From Hohaiivirga sp031546825 (GTDB lineage Bacteria; Pseudomonadota; Alphaproteobacteria; Rhizobiales; Beijerinckiaceae): 64,000 nucleotides of DNA. The notes beneath the pieces are model-generated. The model was not told the origin of the DNA and searched no databases. It saw only the letters and a program-made list of their open reading frames with translations. The stretch spans positions 33,646 through 97,645 of the forward strand of contig JAVBJU010000008.1 of the NCBI GenBank assembly GCA_031546825.1, in the 5' to 3' direction. Below, piece after piece: positions 32,961-42,701 of the stretch (position 1 is the first letter of the stretch; each line of letters opens with the position of its first letter). The position numbers and the translations under genes were made by a program.

Positions 32961-33063
32961 AGAGCGAAGCGCGTTTAATATGAAGCGCATTTCACTCCAG
33001 ATTTTTTATGCGTAACGCTTTGCGTTTAACCGGCAATCTACCTAAAACGCGCGTTATTCTAGA
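32961..33063 (+). repeat. Dispersed two-hairpin element, copy 2
   Basis: Nearly the same about 103-bp sequence as 36707-36810. Unit 1 pairs AGAGCGAAGCGCGTTT with the region ending CATTTCACTCC. Unit 2 pairs TAACGC...GCGTTTAA with TAAAACGC...GCGTTA around the core CCGGCAATCTACC. The right end contains TCTAGAG, and the complement of CTA at 33059-33061 is the stop codon of accA, so the element supplies the end of that gene. Confidence 0.85.
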
Positions 33064-34024
33064 GGCTTCGGCCGATCTCAAGGAATTTCTTGGCACGATG
33101 GGCGCGGATTTCCTTGCTGCTCAGGCCTTGCATGTCCTTGAGGGCCTTGGCGATGGCGTCACCCGCAGCGGCGATGGCCACCTGGGGTTCACGATGGGCA
33201 CCACCGGTTGGTTCCGACACCACGCCATCAATCACCTTGAGCCTGAGAAGGTCCTGGGCGGTGATCTTCATGTTGGTGGCGGCTTCCTGGGCCTTAGTGG
33301 CATCTCGCCACAGGATCGAGGCTGCGCCTTCCGGAGAAATCACGCTGTAGATGGCGTGTTCCAGCATCAAAACCTTGTTGGCCGTGGCGATGGCGATGGC
33401 ACCGCCCGAGCCGCCCTCACCGATGATGAGCGCAACGTTTGGTACGCCGAGGGCTAGCTGGGCCTGCGTGGAGCGGGCAATGGCTTCGGCCTGGCCACGT
33501 TCCTCGGCCTCAATGCCGGGATAAGCGCCAGCGGTATCGACGAAGGACAGTACAGGCACATCAAAGCGCTCGGCCAGTTCCATCAGGCGGATCGCCTTGC
33601 GATAGCCTTCGGGCTTGGCCATGCCGAAATTGTGTTTGAGACGGGTTTCCGTGGACGAGCCCTTTTCCTGGCCGATCACACAGACAGGTTGGCCCCGGAA
33701 GCGCCCCATGCCGCCAATAATGGCTTCGTCTTCACCGAAGGCACGATCGCCGGCAAGCGGCGTGAATTCATCGATCAACCCTTGAAGGTAATCCACATAA
33801 TGCGGACGCTCGGGATGACGCGCCACCTGGGTTTTCTGCCAGGGCGTGAGCGTGCTGTAGAGTTCTTTCAGTGCCTGTGCGGCCTTGTCTTCGAGCCGAG
33901 CAATGTCATCGGCAATCGAAAGGGTTCCCCCGTTGCCACCAAGGGTGCGAAGTTCTTCGACTTTCGCTTCCAGTTCGGCGACGGATTTCTCGAAATCGAG
34001 ATAGCTGCGCATGGAATTGGGCAT
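33059..34024 (-). CDS. accA: Acetyl-CoA carboxylase carboxyltransferase subunit alpha
   Basis: Alpha subunit of the carboxyltransferase that transfers CO2 from biotin to acetyl-CoA, the first step of fatty-acid synthesis. The 321 residues include a coiled N-terminal region (VAELEAKVEELR) and the crotonase-like core with DTAGAYPGIEAEERGQAEAIA, GEGGSGGAIAI and SPEGAASILWRD. The start may be at 34024 or at the second ATG (34012). Its stop codon lies within the dispersed repeat. Confidence 0.96.
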   Translation of the reverse strand: MPNSMRSYLDFEKSVAELEAKVEELRTLGGNGGTLSIADDIARLEDKAAQALKELYSTLTPWQKTQVARHPERPHYVDYLQGLIDEFTPLAGDRAFGEDEAIIGGMGRFRGQPVCVIGQEKGSSTETRLKHNFGMAKPEGYRKAIRLMELAERFDVPVLSFVDTAGAYPGIEAEERGQAEAIARSTQAQLALGVPNVALIIGEGGSGGAIAIATANKVLMLEHAIYSVISPEGAASILWRDATKAQEAATNMKITAQDLLRLKVIDGVVSEPTGGAHREPQVAIAAAGDAIAKALKDMQGLSSKEIRAHRAKKFLEIGRSL

Positions 34025-34153
34025 CTTTCACGCTTGTTTATCGACAATGGCGCCACGAGTACGCCATAGATATTTGCCCCGGCGGCCAGGCCCCGTCAGG
34101 TCGAGCCGGACACTGGCGCTACACGCGCGATGTGTCAAGAACTATAGAGTGAG

Positions 34154-34942
34154 TTACTCGGCATCGTGTTGAACAATGCCGCTGTTTGCCCCGTCCGCCG
34201 CCTGCATTCTGTGCATGGAGGATGTTGCGGGCACCAATACCTGCCCGAGACGGCGCTGCTTGGTGCGAACGGCGGTTGCCAAGCGGTATAACTGCTTCGA
34301 GGCTTCGACCACGTGCAGGCCGGACACTGAAAACGGCAGTGAAAAACTGCCTCCAAGCCGCTCCAAAGCTGCGGCCGTGCGAATGACGATGCGTTTCTCG
34401 ATGGGCGGCATATAAAGAATCTCGGCCCAGTTTTCTTCGGTGAACAGCGCTTCGCGCACCAGAAACTTCAATTGGGTGCGGCTGAAGGGCTGGCCCTGTC
34501 CAAACGGAGTGTCGTCGCTGCGTGCCCACAATCCGCGTCGGTTCGGCGTCACCATGATAAGGCGACCGCCTGGGGTGAGGACGCGCCAGATTTCCTTGAG
34601 AAATTCGGTGGGGTTGTCGACGGTCTCAAGCGCATGGACCACCACGACACGATCCACCGAACTGTCAGGCAGCGGCATGGCAAGCGGGTCGATCAGTGCG
34701 GAGGCCGAGCGCTCCCCCTGCGGCCAATTGACCACCCCTTGGGCTGCAGGCATCAGGGCAATCACGCAATCTGCGTCGGTGCGAAAACGGTCGAGATAGG
34801 GGATGGCATAACCAAGACCAAGAACGCGCAAGCCTTTGGCGGATGGGAGAAATTGTCCAACCGCGCGTTCAATGGTGCGGCGGGCCACCTGGCCAAGAGG
34901 GCGGCGGTAAAAAGCACTGAGATCGATGACATCAACACTCAT
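34154..34942 (-). CDS. Class I SAM-dependent methyltransferase
   Basis: 262-residue methyltransferase-fold protein. It begins MSVDVIDLSAFYRRPLGQVA; motif I is the atypical LGLGYAIPYLDRF, and the post-I region is ALPMPLPDSSVDRVVVVHALE-like, with strand RVLTPGGRLIMVTPNRRGLWAR. The substrate is unknown. It is divergent from gloB by about 150 bp, an arrangement conserved in the order. The C-terminal 50 residues are basic and poorly conserved-looking. Confidence 0.85.
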   Translation of the reverse strand: MSVDVIDLSAFYRRPLGQVARRTIERAVGQFLPSAKGLRVLGLGYAIPYLDRFRTDADCVIALMPAAQGVVNWPQGERSASALIDPLAMPLPDSSVDRVVVVHALETVDNPTEFLKEIWRVLTPGGRLIMVTPNRRGLWARSDDTPFGQGQPFSRTQLKFLVREALFTEENWAEILYMPPIEKRIVIRTAAALERLGGSFSLPFSVSGLHVVEASKQLYRLATAVRTKQRRLGQVLVPATSSMHRMQAADGANSGIVQHDAE

Positions 34943-35095
34943 AAGGTAGCTCGGCGCACTGGAATGCTTGGTTTTTTACATGGTCTCATGATAGCAACTA
35001 TAGCGAAAATTGAATTGAAGAAGAAGGCGACATAAAATAGCCTTTCGTTTTTCGTTGCGGGGGCGCGAAGAACCAATCTTGGAATCCTTATTGCA

Positions 35096-35863
35096 ATGTC
35101 AATTGAAACCAAAATTTTTCGGTGTTCTGCCGACAATATCGGTGTTCTGGTGCATGACCCGGAGACGGGAACTTGCATCACCATTGATGCCCCTGACGCC
35201 CAAACAGTTACGGCTGAGGCCGATGCGGCAGGCTGGCGGCTGACCGATATCCTCGTGACCCACAGCCATGCCGACCATGTGGATGATATTCCCGCTTTGA
35301 AAGAGCGGTTCGGCTGCCGGGTGATTGCGCCCCTCAAGGCTGGTGCCCTCGTTCCGTGCGTGGATCAATATGTGAAGGAGGGCGACGCCCTCTCCATCGG
35401 CGCGACTACCTTCACCGTTTGGGAGATGCCGGGCCATTGTGCCGACCACGTCATTTATCATGCCCCGATATTGGGCATGGCTTTCGTCGGCGACGTGCTG
35501 TTCACGCTGGGTTGCGGACGGGTTTTCGACAATGCCTATCGCGAAATGTTTGCGTCGTTGCAGCGGCTGATGACGCTGCCAGATGAAACGCTTTTGTTTG
35601 GTGGCCATGATTACACCCTATCCAATGGACGGTTCGCCCTTGCCGCTGACCCGGACAACGCCAGATTAAGGGAGAGGATCGCCGAAGCCGAAAGGCTGGC
35701 GGTGCAGGATCGCTTCCTGGTCCCGACCCGTCTCGGCGATGAAAAAACGACGAACCCCTTTCTGCGCGTCGGCGAGCCGGCTGTGGCCCGCGCGGCAGGT
35801 AGGGAAAATGCGCCGCCCTTTGAGGTGTTCAAGGCGCTGCGTGAATGGAAGAACAGCTTTTGA
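35096..35863 (+). CDS. gloB: Hydroxyacylglutathione hydrolase (glyoxalase II)
   Basis: Metallo-beta-lactamase-fold thioesterase that hydrolyses S-lactoylglutathione in methylglyoxal detoxification. The 255 residues contain THSHADHVDD (metal ligands), GHCADHVIYH, GDVLFTLGCGR and the C-terminal HAGH domain with FGGHDYTLSNGRFA and NPFLRVGEP. The GNAT gene begins 8 bp after its stop codon, so the two are likely co-transcribed. Confidence 0.95.
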   Translation: MSIETKIFRCSADNIGVLVHDPETGTCITIDAPDAQTVTAEADAAGWRLTDILVTHSHADHVDDIPALKERFGCRVIAPLKAGALVPCVDQYVKEGDALSIGATTFTVWEMPGHCADHVIYHAPILGMAFVGDVLFTLGCGRVFDNAYREMFASLQRLMTLPDETLLFGGHDYTLSNGRFALAADPDNARLRERIAEAERLAVQDRFLVPTRLGDEKTTNPFLRVGEPAVARAAGRENAPPFEVFKALREWKNSF

Positions 35864-35871
35864 AGAGTATC

Positions 35872-36684
35872 ATGTCTGATCATCAACTTACCGAGGCGCT
35901 CGAGTACCGCCTGCTGAACGCTTGGCCCTCGTTGGAGTGCCAGTTTTACAACGGCTGGGTAGCGCGGTTTGCCGACCGCTACACCAAACGCGCCAACTCG
36001 GTGTCGCCGTTGTGGCAGGGCGCGACCCTTGATGACGAGCTCATCCATCATATTGTTGGCCAATACCGGCAGATGAACGCGCATCCGATTTTCCGCCTGA
36101 CGGGGCTGGAAGCAGAGGGTGTTGACGCATTGTTGGCATCGCATGGCTTCAATGAGTTTCAGCCGTCCTATTGCATGATCCATGACAACCTCCATGAGTT
36201 TGAGGCTGAGGATGCGATCAGCATCAGTTCTGATCTGCCGGAAAAATGGGTGCAGGATATCGTGCATTCCCAGCATGAGGACGAAGCGGAGCGCAGCCTG
36301 CGCGACCTCGTGTCCCGCATTCGCCAGACCCATGGGTTTGCGACGCTCGTCATGGATGACCAGCCGGTGGCCTGGGGCCTCGGCGTTGTCGAGCGCGGCT
36401 TCGTTGGCCTCTATGATATCGTTGTACTGCCCGATCTGCGCGGCCTCGGCCTTGGCCGCAGGGTGCTCGGCGGCCTCATCGACTGGGGGCGGCAGAACGG
36501 CGCGCAGCACGCCTATCTTCAAGTGACTGAAGAGAACAAGATTGCGCGCTCGCTCTACGCGTCCATCGGCTTCCGCAATGCTTACCGTTACCACTACCGC
36601 GTTCTTCCCACCGAAATCATGGAAGACATGGCGGACAATGATTCGCAGCAGATTTCCGATTGGAACCTGCCGATCGTCGGGTGA
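35872..36684 (+). CDS. GNAT family N-acetyltransferase
   Basis: 270-residue acetyltransferase. The C-terminal GNAT core has the acetyl-CoA pyrophosphate loop in LPDLRGLGLGRRVLGG (from about residue 188) and the following YLQVTEENKIARSLYASIGF helix. The N-terminal half carries a second, degenerate GNAT-like region (LEYRLLNAWPSLECQFYNGW). The substrate is unknown. The ATG at 35872, 8 bp after gloB, is preferred over one at 35845 inside gloB. A two-hairpin repeat element lies 22 bp after the stop. Confidence 0.88.
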   Translation: MSDHQLTEALEYRLLNAWPSLECQFYNGWVARFADRYTKRANSVSPLWQGATLDDELIHHIVGQYRQMNAHPIFRLTGLEAEGVDALLASHGFNEFQPSYCMIHDNLHEFEAEDAISISSDLPEKWVQDIVHSQHEDEAERSLRDLVSRIRQTHGFATLVMDDQPVAWGLGVVERGFVGLYDIVVLPDLRGLGLGRRVLGGLIDWGRQNGAQHAYLQVTEENKIARSLYASIGFRNAYRYHYRVLPTEIMEDMADNDSQQISDWNLPIVG

Positions 36685-36706
36685 GGAGCGGGGCATTTTC
36701 CCTTTT

Positions 36707-36810
36707 AGAGTGAAGCGCGTTTAATATGAAACGCACTTCACTCCAGATTCTTTGATGCCGTAACGCTTTGCGTTTAACCGGTGATCCACTTAAAACGCGC
36801 GTTACTCTAA
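36707..36810 (+). repeat. Dispersed two-hairpin element, copy 1 (reference copy)
   Basis: Unit 1 (36707-36744): AGAGTGAAGCGCGTTT pairs with AAACGCACTTCACTCC around AATATG. Unit 2: GTAACGC and GCGTTTAA pair with TTAAAACGC and GCGTTAC around CCGGTGATCCAC. The element lies 22 bp past the GNAT gene stop codon and just before the rpmF terminator. Confidence 0.88.
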
Positions 36811-36876
36811 GCGCGGCGGCGCGACCTCGGTTTTTTTGAGGATGCGCCGCACCACAGCTTGATCAGTAAAGACAAT

Positions 36877-36907
36877 AAAAAACCGGCGCTCAAAAGCGCC
36901 GGTTTTT
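36877..36907. terminator. Terminator downstream of rpmF
   Basis: AACCGGCGCT (36881-36890) pairs with AGCGCCGGTT (36895-36904) and is flanked by AAAA on the left and TTT on the right, giving a bidirectional terminator. It lies 33 bp past the rpmF stop codon. Confidence 0.9.
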
Positions 36908-36937
36908 AAATATCTACGTCGAGACGTGAGAAGCGGA

Positions 36938-37123
36938 TTACGCCTCGGTCTTGACCTTCAGCACCTGGCGACCACGATACATGCCGGTCTTCAGGTCGAT
37001 GTGGTGCGGACGGCGCAGCTCGCCAGAATCCTTGTCCTCGACATAGGTCGGGGCCTTGAGGGCATCAGCAGAGCGGCGAAAGCCGCGCTTCATGGGCGAA
37101 GTTTTCCGTTTCGGAACGGCCAT
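36938..37123 (-). CDS. rpmF: 50S ribosomal protein L32
   Basis: 61-residue basic ribosomal protein beginning MAVPKRKTSPMKRGFRRSAD, the classic L32 N-terminus, and with HHIDLKTGMYRGRQVL in the C-terminal half. It lacks the zinc-binding cysteines, as is usual in alphaproteobacteria. It is followed by its own terminator. Upstream lies mtgA on the same strand. Confidence 0.98.
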   Translation of the reverse strand: MAVPKRKTSPMKRGFRRSADALKAPTYVEDKDSGELRRPHHIDLKTGMYRGRQVLKVKTEA

Positions 37124-37268
37124 TTTAACGTTCTCCGGTCAAAGGCAGAGCGCCCAAGCAGGAAGGGGAACGCTCACGATCGAGTAATTAGGAGCGCGCC
37201 TTATACAGCCCTTTTACAGGAAAGGCTAGAGCCCATTTTCTGGAAAATTGCATGAAAATGATATTGCC

Positions 37269-38015
37269 TTACCGGACACAGGAATCAACCGGACCTTCCG
37301 CCTCCATGCGCTGCATCAAACGCTGGGCAAGCAACGTCTGGAGCTGCGATGCTCTGGCAGGATTTCGCTTGATCGGGTTCGGCAATGTGGTCGCGAGCAA
37401 GGCGGCCTCGCGTTGCGTGAGGTTGCGTGCGGATTTGCGGAAATAAAACTGCGATGCCGCTTCCGCGCCATAGATGCCATTGCCCCACTCGGCCACATTG
37501 AGATAAATTTCAATCATCCGCCGTTTCGACCAGATGGTGTCGAGGTAGAGGGCCACCGGTATCTCCAGTCCTTTACGCATGTAGGAGCGGTTTGACAGCA
37601 TGAACAGGTTCTTGGCGGTCTGCATCGGGATGGTGGAAGCGCCCCGGCTGGCACCGTCTTCCAGCGCCGTCTGAACGACCGTGCCGAGCATGGACCAGTC
37701 AACGCCCGAATGCGCGCAGAAAGCGGCATCTTCCGACGTTATGACGGCGCGCGCCAATTGCGGCGAGATATTATCGAGTGACACATAGGTGCGCTGCACG
37801 GATTTGCCGATCACCCAGTCGCCGATCATCAGGGTCGATATGGGCGGGATGACCCAGTAGATGATGCTGAGACCGACGATGGCGATCACCCAGATGAGCA
37901 GGAGCCGCAGCGCCCAGCGCAACAGCCGCCGGAAAATGCCGCCGGTGGCGCGGGGACGAGGCGCGTTCCCTTGGTTTCGCGCCCGCCAACTGCCTGCTCT
38001 TTCCAGAAATCCCAT
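37269..38015 (-). CDS. mtgA: Monofunctional biosynthetic peptidoglycan transglycosylase
   Basis: Glycosyltransferase family 51 enzyme that polymerises lipid II without a transpeptidase domain. The 248 residues have an N-terminal membrane anchor (about 35-57) and the GT51 motifs SEDAAFCAHSGVDW (catalytic Glu), GASTIPMQTAKNLFML and RRMIEIYLNVAEWGNGIYGAEAA. The ATG at 38015 follows GGGAAG and gives the normal length; the frame to 38159 is longer than needed. It lies between rpmF and the divergent prenyl synthase gene. Confidence 0.95.
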   Translation of the reverse strand: MGFLERAGSWRARNQGNAPRPRATGGIFRRLLRWALRLLLIWVIAIVGLSIIYWVIPPISTLMIGDWVIGKSVQRTYVSLDNISPQLARAVITSEDAAFCAHSGVDWSMLGTVVQTALEDGASRGASTIPMQTAKNLFMLSNRSYMRKGLEIPVALYLDTIWSKRRMIEIYLNVAEWGNGIYGAEAASQFYFRKSARNLTQREAALLATTLPNPIKRNPARASQLQTLLAQRLMQRMEAEGPVDSCVR

Positions 38016-38191
38016 GCGACTTCCCGGTTCCTGTGGTCTGTCCACGACAATTGCATCCTCGAATAGACAGCCCACAACGCGTGGTGGTTCCCTATCCGCT
38101 GGCGTCGGTGTATTTCGTAACGTGTTTCCGTTTATGGAGCGTGAGAACGCTTGCGGCAAGGGCTTCGGCGTAAAGAAGATAGGGATGCAAC

Positions 38192-39115
38192 ATGGCTTTC
38201 GGGCGTGAATTCAATGAATCTCTGGCGAAAAGCGCCACGAAAGTCGAGCATCATCTGTCCCTGATTCTGCCCAGCCAGAGCCGTGGGCGCGAGCGGGTGC
38301 GGCCACCGCGCCTCGTCAATGCGATGCGTTATGCCGTACTTGGCGGCGGTAAGCGCCTGCGGCCGTTTCTCACGATCGAGACCGCGCGCCTCCTGGGAGG
38401 AGACGCGGATCTCGCATTGTGGGCCGGAACCGCCATCGAACTCATCCATTGCTATTCGCTCGTCCATGATGACCTGCCGTCGATGGATGATGATGACCTG
38501 CGCCGGGGTCGCCCAACCGTGCATCGGGCCTATGACGAGGCGACGGCGATTCTGGCGGGCGATGCCTTGCAGGCATTGGCCTTCGCCGAGCTTGCCGATC
38601 CGCGCCATTGCGGCGATGCGGCTTTGCGGGCTGAACTGGTGCTGGGACTCGCCGAATCTTCCGGCCTTGGCGGCATGGTCGGAGGGCAGATCCTGGATCT
38701 CGCCCAGGAAGGGCGTTACGGCCCGGTGGACCCAACCATTGACGATATCAAGACCATGCAGGCGATGAAGACCGGTGCGCTGATTGCTTTCTCCGTCGAA
38801 GCGGGGGCGATGGTGGCGCGGGCGGGCGAGACCGCACAGGCTGCCATGAAAACCTACGGTGCGGCACTGGGCATCGCCTTTCAGATCGCCGACGATCTGC
38901 TGGATATCGAATCGACTGCCGCCGAACTGGGCAAGGCCACCGGCAAAGATGCTGCGCGTGGGAAAATAACGCTGATTGATCGCCTTGGCGTCGACGCAGC
39001 GCGCACGGAATGCGCGCGACTGCTTGATACGGCGCTTGGCGCGCTGGAGATGTTCGGGAATGAAGCCGACATTTTGCGCGCCGCCGCACATTTTGTGATT
39101 GCGCGGAGGGCGTGA
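38192..39115 (+). CDS. ispA: Short-chain polyprenyl (farnesyl/geranylgeranyl) diphosphate synthase
   Basis: Head-to-tail prenyltransferase of the IspA type. The 307 residues contain the first Asp-rich motif DDLPSMDDDD and the second IADDLLDIES, plus GGKRLRP for pyrophosphate binding. The two residues inserted in the first Asp-rich motif (DDxxxxD) mark the bacterial farnesyl diphosphate synthase type. With ispG at 41-42 kb it links this region to isoprenoid synthesis. It is divergent from mtgA and convergent with kup. Confidence 0.9.
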   Translation: MAFGREFNESLAKSATKVEHHLSLILPSQSRGRERVRPPRLVNAMRYAVLGGGKRLRPFLTIETARLLGGDADLALWAGTAIELIHCYSLVHDDLPSMDDDDLRRGRPTVHRAYDEATAILAGDALQALAFAELADPRHCGDAALRAELVLGLAESSGLGGMVGGQILDLAQEGRYGPVDPTIDDIKTMQAMKTGALIAFSVEAGAMVARAGETAQAAMKTYGAALGIAFQIADDLLDIESTAAELGKATGKDAARGKITLIDRLGVDAARTECARLLDTALGALEMFGNEADILRAAAHFVIARRA

Positions 39116-39141
39116 GCGTCAATATTTCCGGGTGGTCGGCC

Positions 39142-39200
39142 GGAACAAGATATCGCTGATATTGTTCGTGAGGAGCGCCGGAAATAATACTTGCCGGCGC
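39142..39200. repeat. Two short hairpins between ispA and kup
   Basis: GAACA-AG-ATATC (39142-39153) pairs with GATAT-TGTTC (39157-39166), leaving a two-base bulge, and GCGCCGG (39175-39181) pairs with CCGGCGC (39194-39200). They sit in the 92-bp gap between convergent genes and may act as terminators, but neither has a T-run. Confidence 0.5.
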
Positions 39201-39207
39201 TTCCCAG

Positions 39208-41217
39208 TCAGATTGTCACCTGCGTTCCCACTTCCACCACACGTCCCGTGGGAATCTGGAAGAAGTCGGTGGCGTCGGTCGCCGTTTTGGCGAGGCCGAT
39301 ATAGAGGTTGTCCTGCCACAGCGGCATTGAGGATTGCTGGGCCGGGCGGATCGAACGGCGCGACAGGAAGAATGATGTCGCCATGATATCGAACTTGAAG
39401 CCGAAGCGACGCAACACCGCCAGACCCCGTGGGATATTTGGCGTTTCCATATAGCCGTAGGTCATCTGCACCCGCCAGAATGCTTCGGAAATCTGTTCAA
39501 GCGTGACGCGCTCGTGATTGGGCACGCGTGGGCTGTCCACGGTTTTGACCGTCAGAATGACGTTTTTCTCGTGCAAAACCTTGTTATGCTTGAGGTTGTG
39601 CAGCAGCGCCGAAGGCGAGGTATCAGGGTCAGAGGTCAGGAACACGGCTGTTCCCTTGACCCGGTGCGGCGGGCTTTTTGTGAGCATGGCAACAAGCTCG
39701 GCAAGCGGCACGTCAGATTTGCGTGTCTTGTCGAACAGGATGCCGGTGCCCTTCATCCAGGTCCACATGACCGTGATGATGACGACGCCGAGCATGACCG
39801 GGACATAACCGCCGGTAAAAAGCTTTGATAAATTCGCGCTGAGGAAGGCCACATCTATCAGGAAGAACGGCAGCATCAGCAAGGCCGCAGCCGGGAACGA
39901 CCATTTCCAGCCTTTCCAGATGACAATCACCGCAAGGATGGCGTTGACAACCATCGTGCCGAACACCGAAACGCCGTAGGCATGGGACAGATTGGTGGAG
40001 GATTGGAACACTAGCACCAGCACCACGACGCCGCATAGCAGCAGGAAATTAACGCGTGGGAGGAATATCTGGCCTTGGTGCGATGCGGAGGTGAAGCGGA
40101 TTTGCAGACGTGGCAGCATACCGAGCTGTACGGCCTGGCTGGTCAGTGAGAACGCGCCGGTAATGACCGCCTGGCTGGCAATCACGGTGGCCAGCGTCGC
40201 CAGCACGATCAGTGCCGGGAGCAAGTGGCTCGGAACCAGAAAATAGATTGGATGTTCGATCGCAGCCGGATTGGCAAGAACCACCGCACCCTGCCCAAGA
40301 TAATTCAGGACAAGCGACGGAAAAATGAGCAGGGACCATGCGATGCGGATGGGGCGCGCGCCAAAATGGCCGAGATCGGCATAAAGCGCTTCTGCCCCCG
40401 TTACCGCCAGGCACACCCCACCAAGAACGGCAACGGCCAGCGTTGAGTGGTTGAGGAGGAACACCACTGCGTAATAGGGGTTCATAGCGGCGAAAATCGC
40501 CGGATCACCAACAATATTGTAAATACCCGTGGCCGCGAGTGTAAGGAACCAGATCACCATGATCGGCCCAAAGAGCGCGCCGACGCGGGCGGTGCCGTGG
40601 CGTTGCATCATGAACAATACCAGCAGAATGCCGATAGTGATCGGTACGATATAATGGTCGAGCGTCGGTGCCATCAATTTGAGGCCTTCGACTGCCGACA
40701 AAACCGAAATCGCCGGGGTGATGATGGCGTCACCATAGAACAATCCAGCACCGATCATGCCGAGTGCTAGAATATAACTGCGGCGGCCGCCGAAAGCGCG
40801 CTGGGCCAGCGCAACCAGCGTGAGAATGCCGCCTTCGCCCTTATTGTCGGCGCGCAGCAAGATATAGACATATTTCAGCGTGACGATGAGGAACAGCGTC
40901 CAGATGATGAGTGACAGCACGCCGAGTACGACGGGGCGGGTCACTTGGCCGTGGGTGGCAATGGCCCCGAGCGTTTCTTTGAGTGCATACAGCGGGCTTG
41001 TGCCGATATCGCCATAGACGACGCCGATGGAGCCGAGGATGAGGGTGGCGAAACCGGGCTTGGCATGGGTTTCCACGCCGTCGATCATCGTGTGTGCATC
41101 ACCCTCAGGCATGGCATGAAAACCGGCCTCCGGCTGCTTGTTGGCTTGCGGCGGGGTTACGTTCTCGGAAACAGCGGAATCCGGAGTGTCTTCCGGTTTG
41201 TCAGGGGCCATGACCAT
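39208..41217 (-). CDS. kup: Kup-type potassium transporter
   Basis: Low-affinity K+ uptake protein, 669 residues. About 12 membrane helices begin with LGSIGVVYGDIGTSPLYALK, the Kup signature. A C-terminal cytoplasmic domain of about 150 residues ends in QVTI. An N-terminal extension rich in Pro and Glu precedes the first helix. The longer frame begins with TTG at 41259, whereas ATG at 41217 has GAGAAA upstream and is preferred. It is convergent with ispA and lies 184 bp from the end of ispG. Confidence 0.94.
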   Translation of the reverse strand: MVMAPDKPEDTPDSAVSENVTPPQANKQPEAGFHAMPEGDAHTMIDGVETHAKPGFATLILGSIGVVYGDIGTSPLYALKETLGAIATHGQVTRPVVLGVLSLIIWTLFLIVTLKYVYILLRADNKGEGGILTLVALAQRAFGGRRSYILALGMIGAGLFYGDAIITPAISVLSAVEGLKLMAPTLDHYIVPITIGILLVLFMMQRHGTARVGALFGPIMVIWFLTLAATGIYNIVGDPAIFAAMNPYYAVVFLLNHSTLAVAVLGGVCLAVTGAEALYADLGHFGARPIRIAWSLLIFPSLVLNYLGQGAVVLANPAAIEHPIYFLVPSHLLPALIVLATLATVIASQAVITGAFSLTSQAVQLGMLPRLQIRFTSASHQGQIFLPRVNFLLLCGVVVLVLVFQSSTNLSHAYGVSVFGTMVVNAILAVIVIWKGWKWSFPAAALLMLPFFLIDVAFLSANLSKLFTGGYVPVMLGVVIITVMWTWMKGTGILFDKTRKSDVPLAELVAMLTKSPPHRVKGTAVFLTSDPDTSPSALLHNLKHNKVLHEKNVILTVKTVDSPRVPNHERVTLEQISEAFWRVQMTYGYMETPNIPRGLAVLRRFGFKFDIMATSFFLSRRSIRPAQQSSMPLWQDNLYIGLAKTATDATDFFQIPTGRVVEVGTQVTI

Positions 41218-41401
41218 CACATTTCTCGAAGTGCGCGACCATTCCTGCTTGCGTTGCAATCATGGCCTCGTCTGTCTGTTTCGCGACCATTGCACGGAAG
41301 GCCCGAAATAAGCGGGGCGCTTCTTACCATATTGCATCCCAGAGTAAAATCTATTCGAAGAGATATGGGCTTATTGGCGGTGGGTAGCCGGGTTCACCGT
41401 T

Positions 41402-42682
41402 TCAGCGCGAGGCGGATTCCCCGTACCTCTTTTCAATATAGGACTGCACCAGAGTTTGGAAATCCGCTGCGAGGGTGGGGCCCCGCAATGTGGTGGCTTT
41501 CTTGCCGTCGATGAAGACGGGCGCCGTTGGGTGCTCGCCGGTTCCGGGCAGCGAGATGCCGATATCGGCGTGTTTCGACTCACCCGGTCCGTTGACGATG
41601 CAGCCCATCACCGCAATGTTGAGGTTCTCGATGCCGGGATAGGTCTTGCGCCATTCGGGCATTGAGGCGATCACCCAGGCCTGAATGTCGCCCGCAAGTT
41701 GCTGGAACACCGTCGAGGTGGTGCGCCCACAGCCGGGGCAGGCAGCAATGAGCGGCACGAAGGTGCGAAAGCCCATGGTTTGCAACAGCTCTTGCGCGGT
41801 GCGCACTTCGGTGGTGCGGTCACCGCCTGGCTCCGGCGTCAGCGAATAGCGGATGGTATCACCGATGCCTTCTTGCAGCAGAATGCCCATCGCGGCTGAA
41901 GAGGCGACAATGCCCTTGGAGCCAAGCCCGGCCTCGGTCAGACCGAGATGGATGGCGTAATCGGAGCGGGCCGCCAGCATTCGGTAAACCGTGATGAGAT
42001 CCTGCACCGCTGAAACTTTGGCCGACAGGATGATACGGTCGCGGGGAAGTCCGATGGCCTCGGCCCGTTCCGCCGACAGCAGGGCCGATTGCACCATTGC
42101 TTCGCGGGTGATGGCGCGGGTTTCAAGCGGGGTGGCGCTCTTGGCGTTTTCATCCATCAGGCTGGTCAGGAGTTCCTGATCAAGAGAGCCCCAATTCGCG
42201 CCGATGCGCACAGGCTTATTGTAGCGGATGGCGCATTCGACGATGGCAGAGAATTGCTTGTCCTTCTTGTCCTTGAAGCCGACATTACCGGGATTGATGC
42301 GGTATTTCGCCAGAGCTTCGGCGCAAGCCGGGTGATCGGTCAGCAACTGATGGCCGATATAATGGAAATCACCAACGAGCGGCGCACTGACACCAATGCG
42401 ATCAAGCCGTTCGCGGATGCGTGGCACGGCGGCTGCAGCTTCGTCGCGGTCCACGGTTATGCGGACGATTTCCGATCCGGCGCGGGCGAGCGCCGCAACC
42501 TGGGCAACGGTGGCGTCGATATCGGCGGTATCGGTATTGGTCATCGACTGCACGACGATGGGCGCGCCACCGCCGATCATCACATCTCCCACACGGACGC
42601 CGACGGTGCGGTGGCGCGGCGCGGGGCCGGAACGCGTATTAGCTTGTTCCGGGGTGACGGGCAGGGATGTTGTGGCAGTCAT
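41402..42682 (-). CDS. ispG: 4-hydroxy-3-methylbut-2-en-1-yl diphosphate synthase
   Basis: Penultimate enzyme of the MEP isoprenoid pathway, a 4Fe-4S enzyme. The 426 residues include IVVQSMTNTDTADI, a TIM barrel, and C-terminal cluster ligands in CPGCGRTTS and GCIVNGPGESKHADIG. It begins 19 bp after the Zur-like gene on the same strand, so the two are probably co-transcribed. The product feeds IspA-type prenyl synthases such as the one at 38-39 kb. Confidence 0.97.
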   Translation of the reverse strand: MTATTSLPVTPEQANTRSGPAPRHRTVGVRVGDVMIGGGAPIVVQSMTNTDTADIDATVAQVAALARAGSEIVRITVDRDEAAAAVPRIRERLDRIGVSAPLVGDFHYIGHQLLTDHPACAEALAKYRINPGNVGFKDKKDKQFSAIVECAIRYNKPVRIGANWGSLDQELLTSLMDENAKSATPLETRAITREAMVQSALLSAERAEAIGLPRDRIILSAKVSAVQDLITVYRMLAARSDYAIHLGLTEAGLGSKGIVASSAAMGILLQEGIGDTIRYSLTPEPGGDRTTEVRTAQELLQTMGFRTFVPLIAACPGCGRTTSTVFQQLAGDIQAWVIASMPEWRKTYPGIENLNIAVMGCIVNGPGESKHADIGISLPGTGEHPTAPVFIDGKKATTLRGPTLAADFQTLVQSYIEKRYGESASR

Positions 42683-42701
42683 AAATGGTATCCGAATGTT
42701 A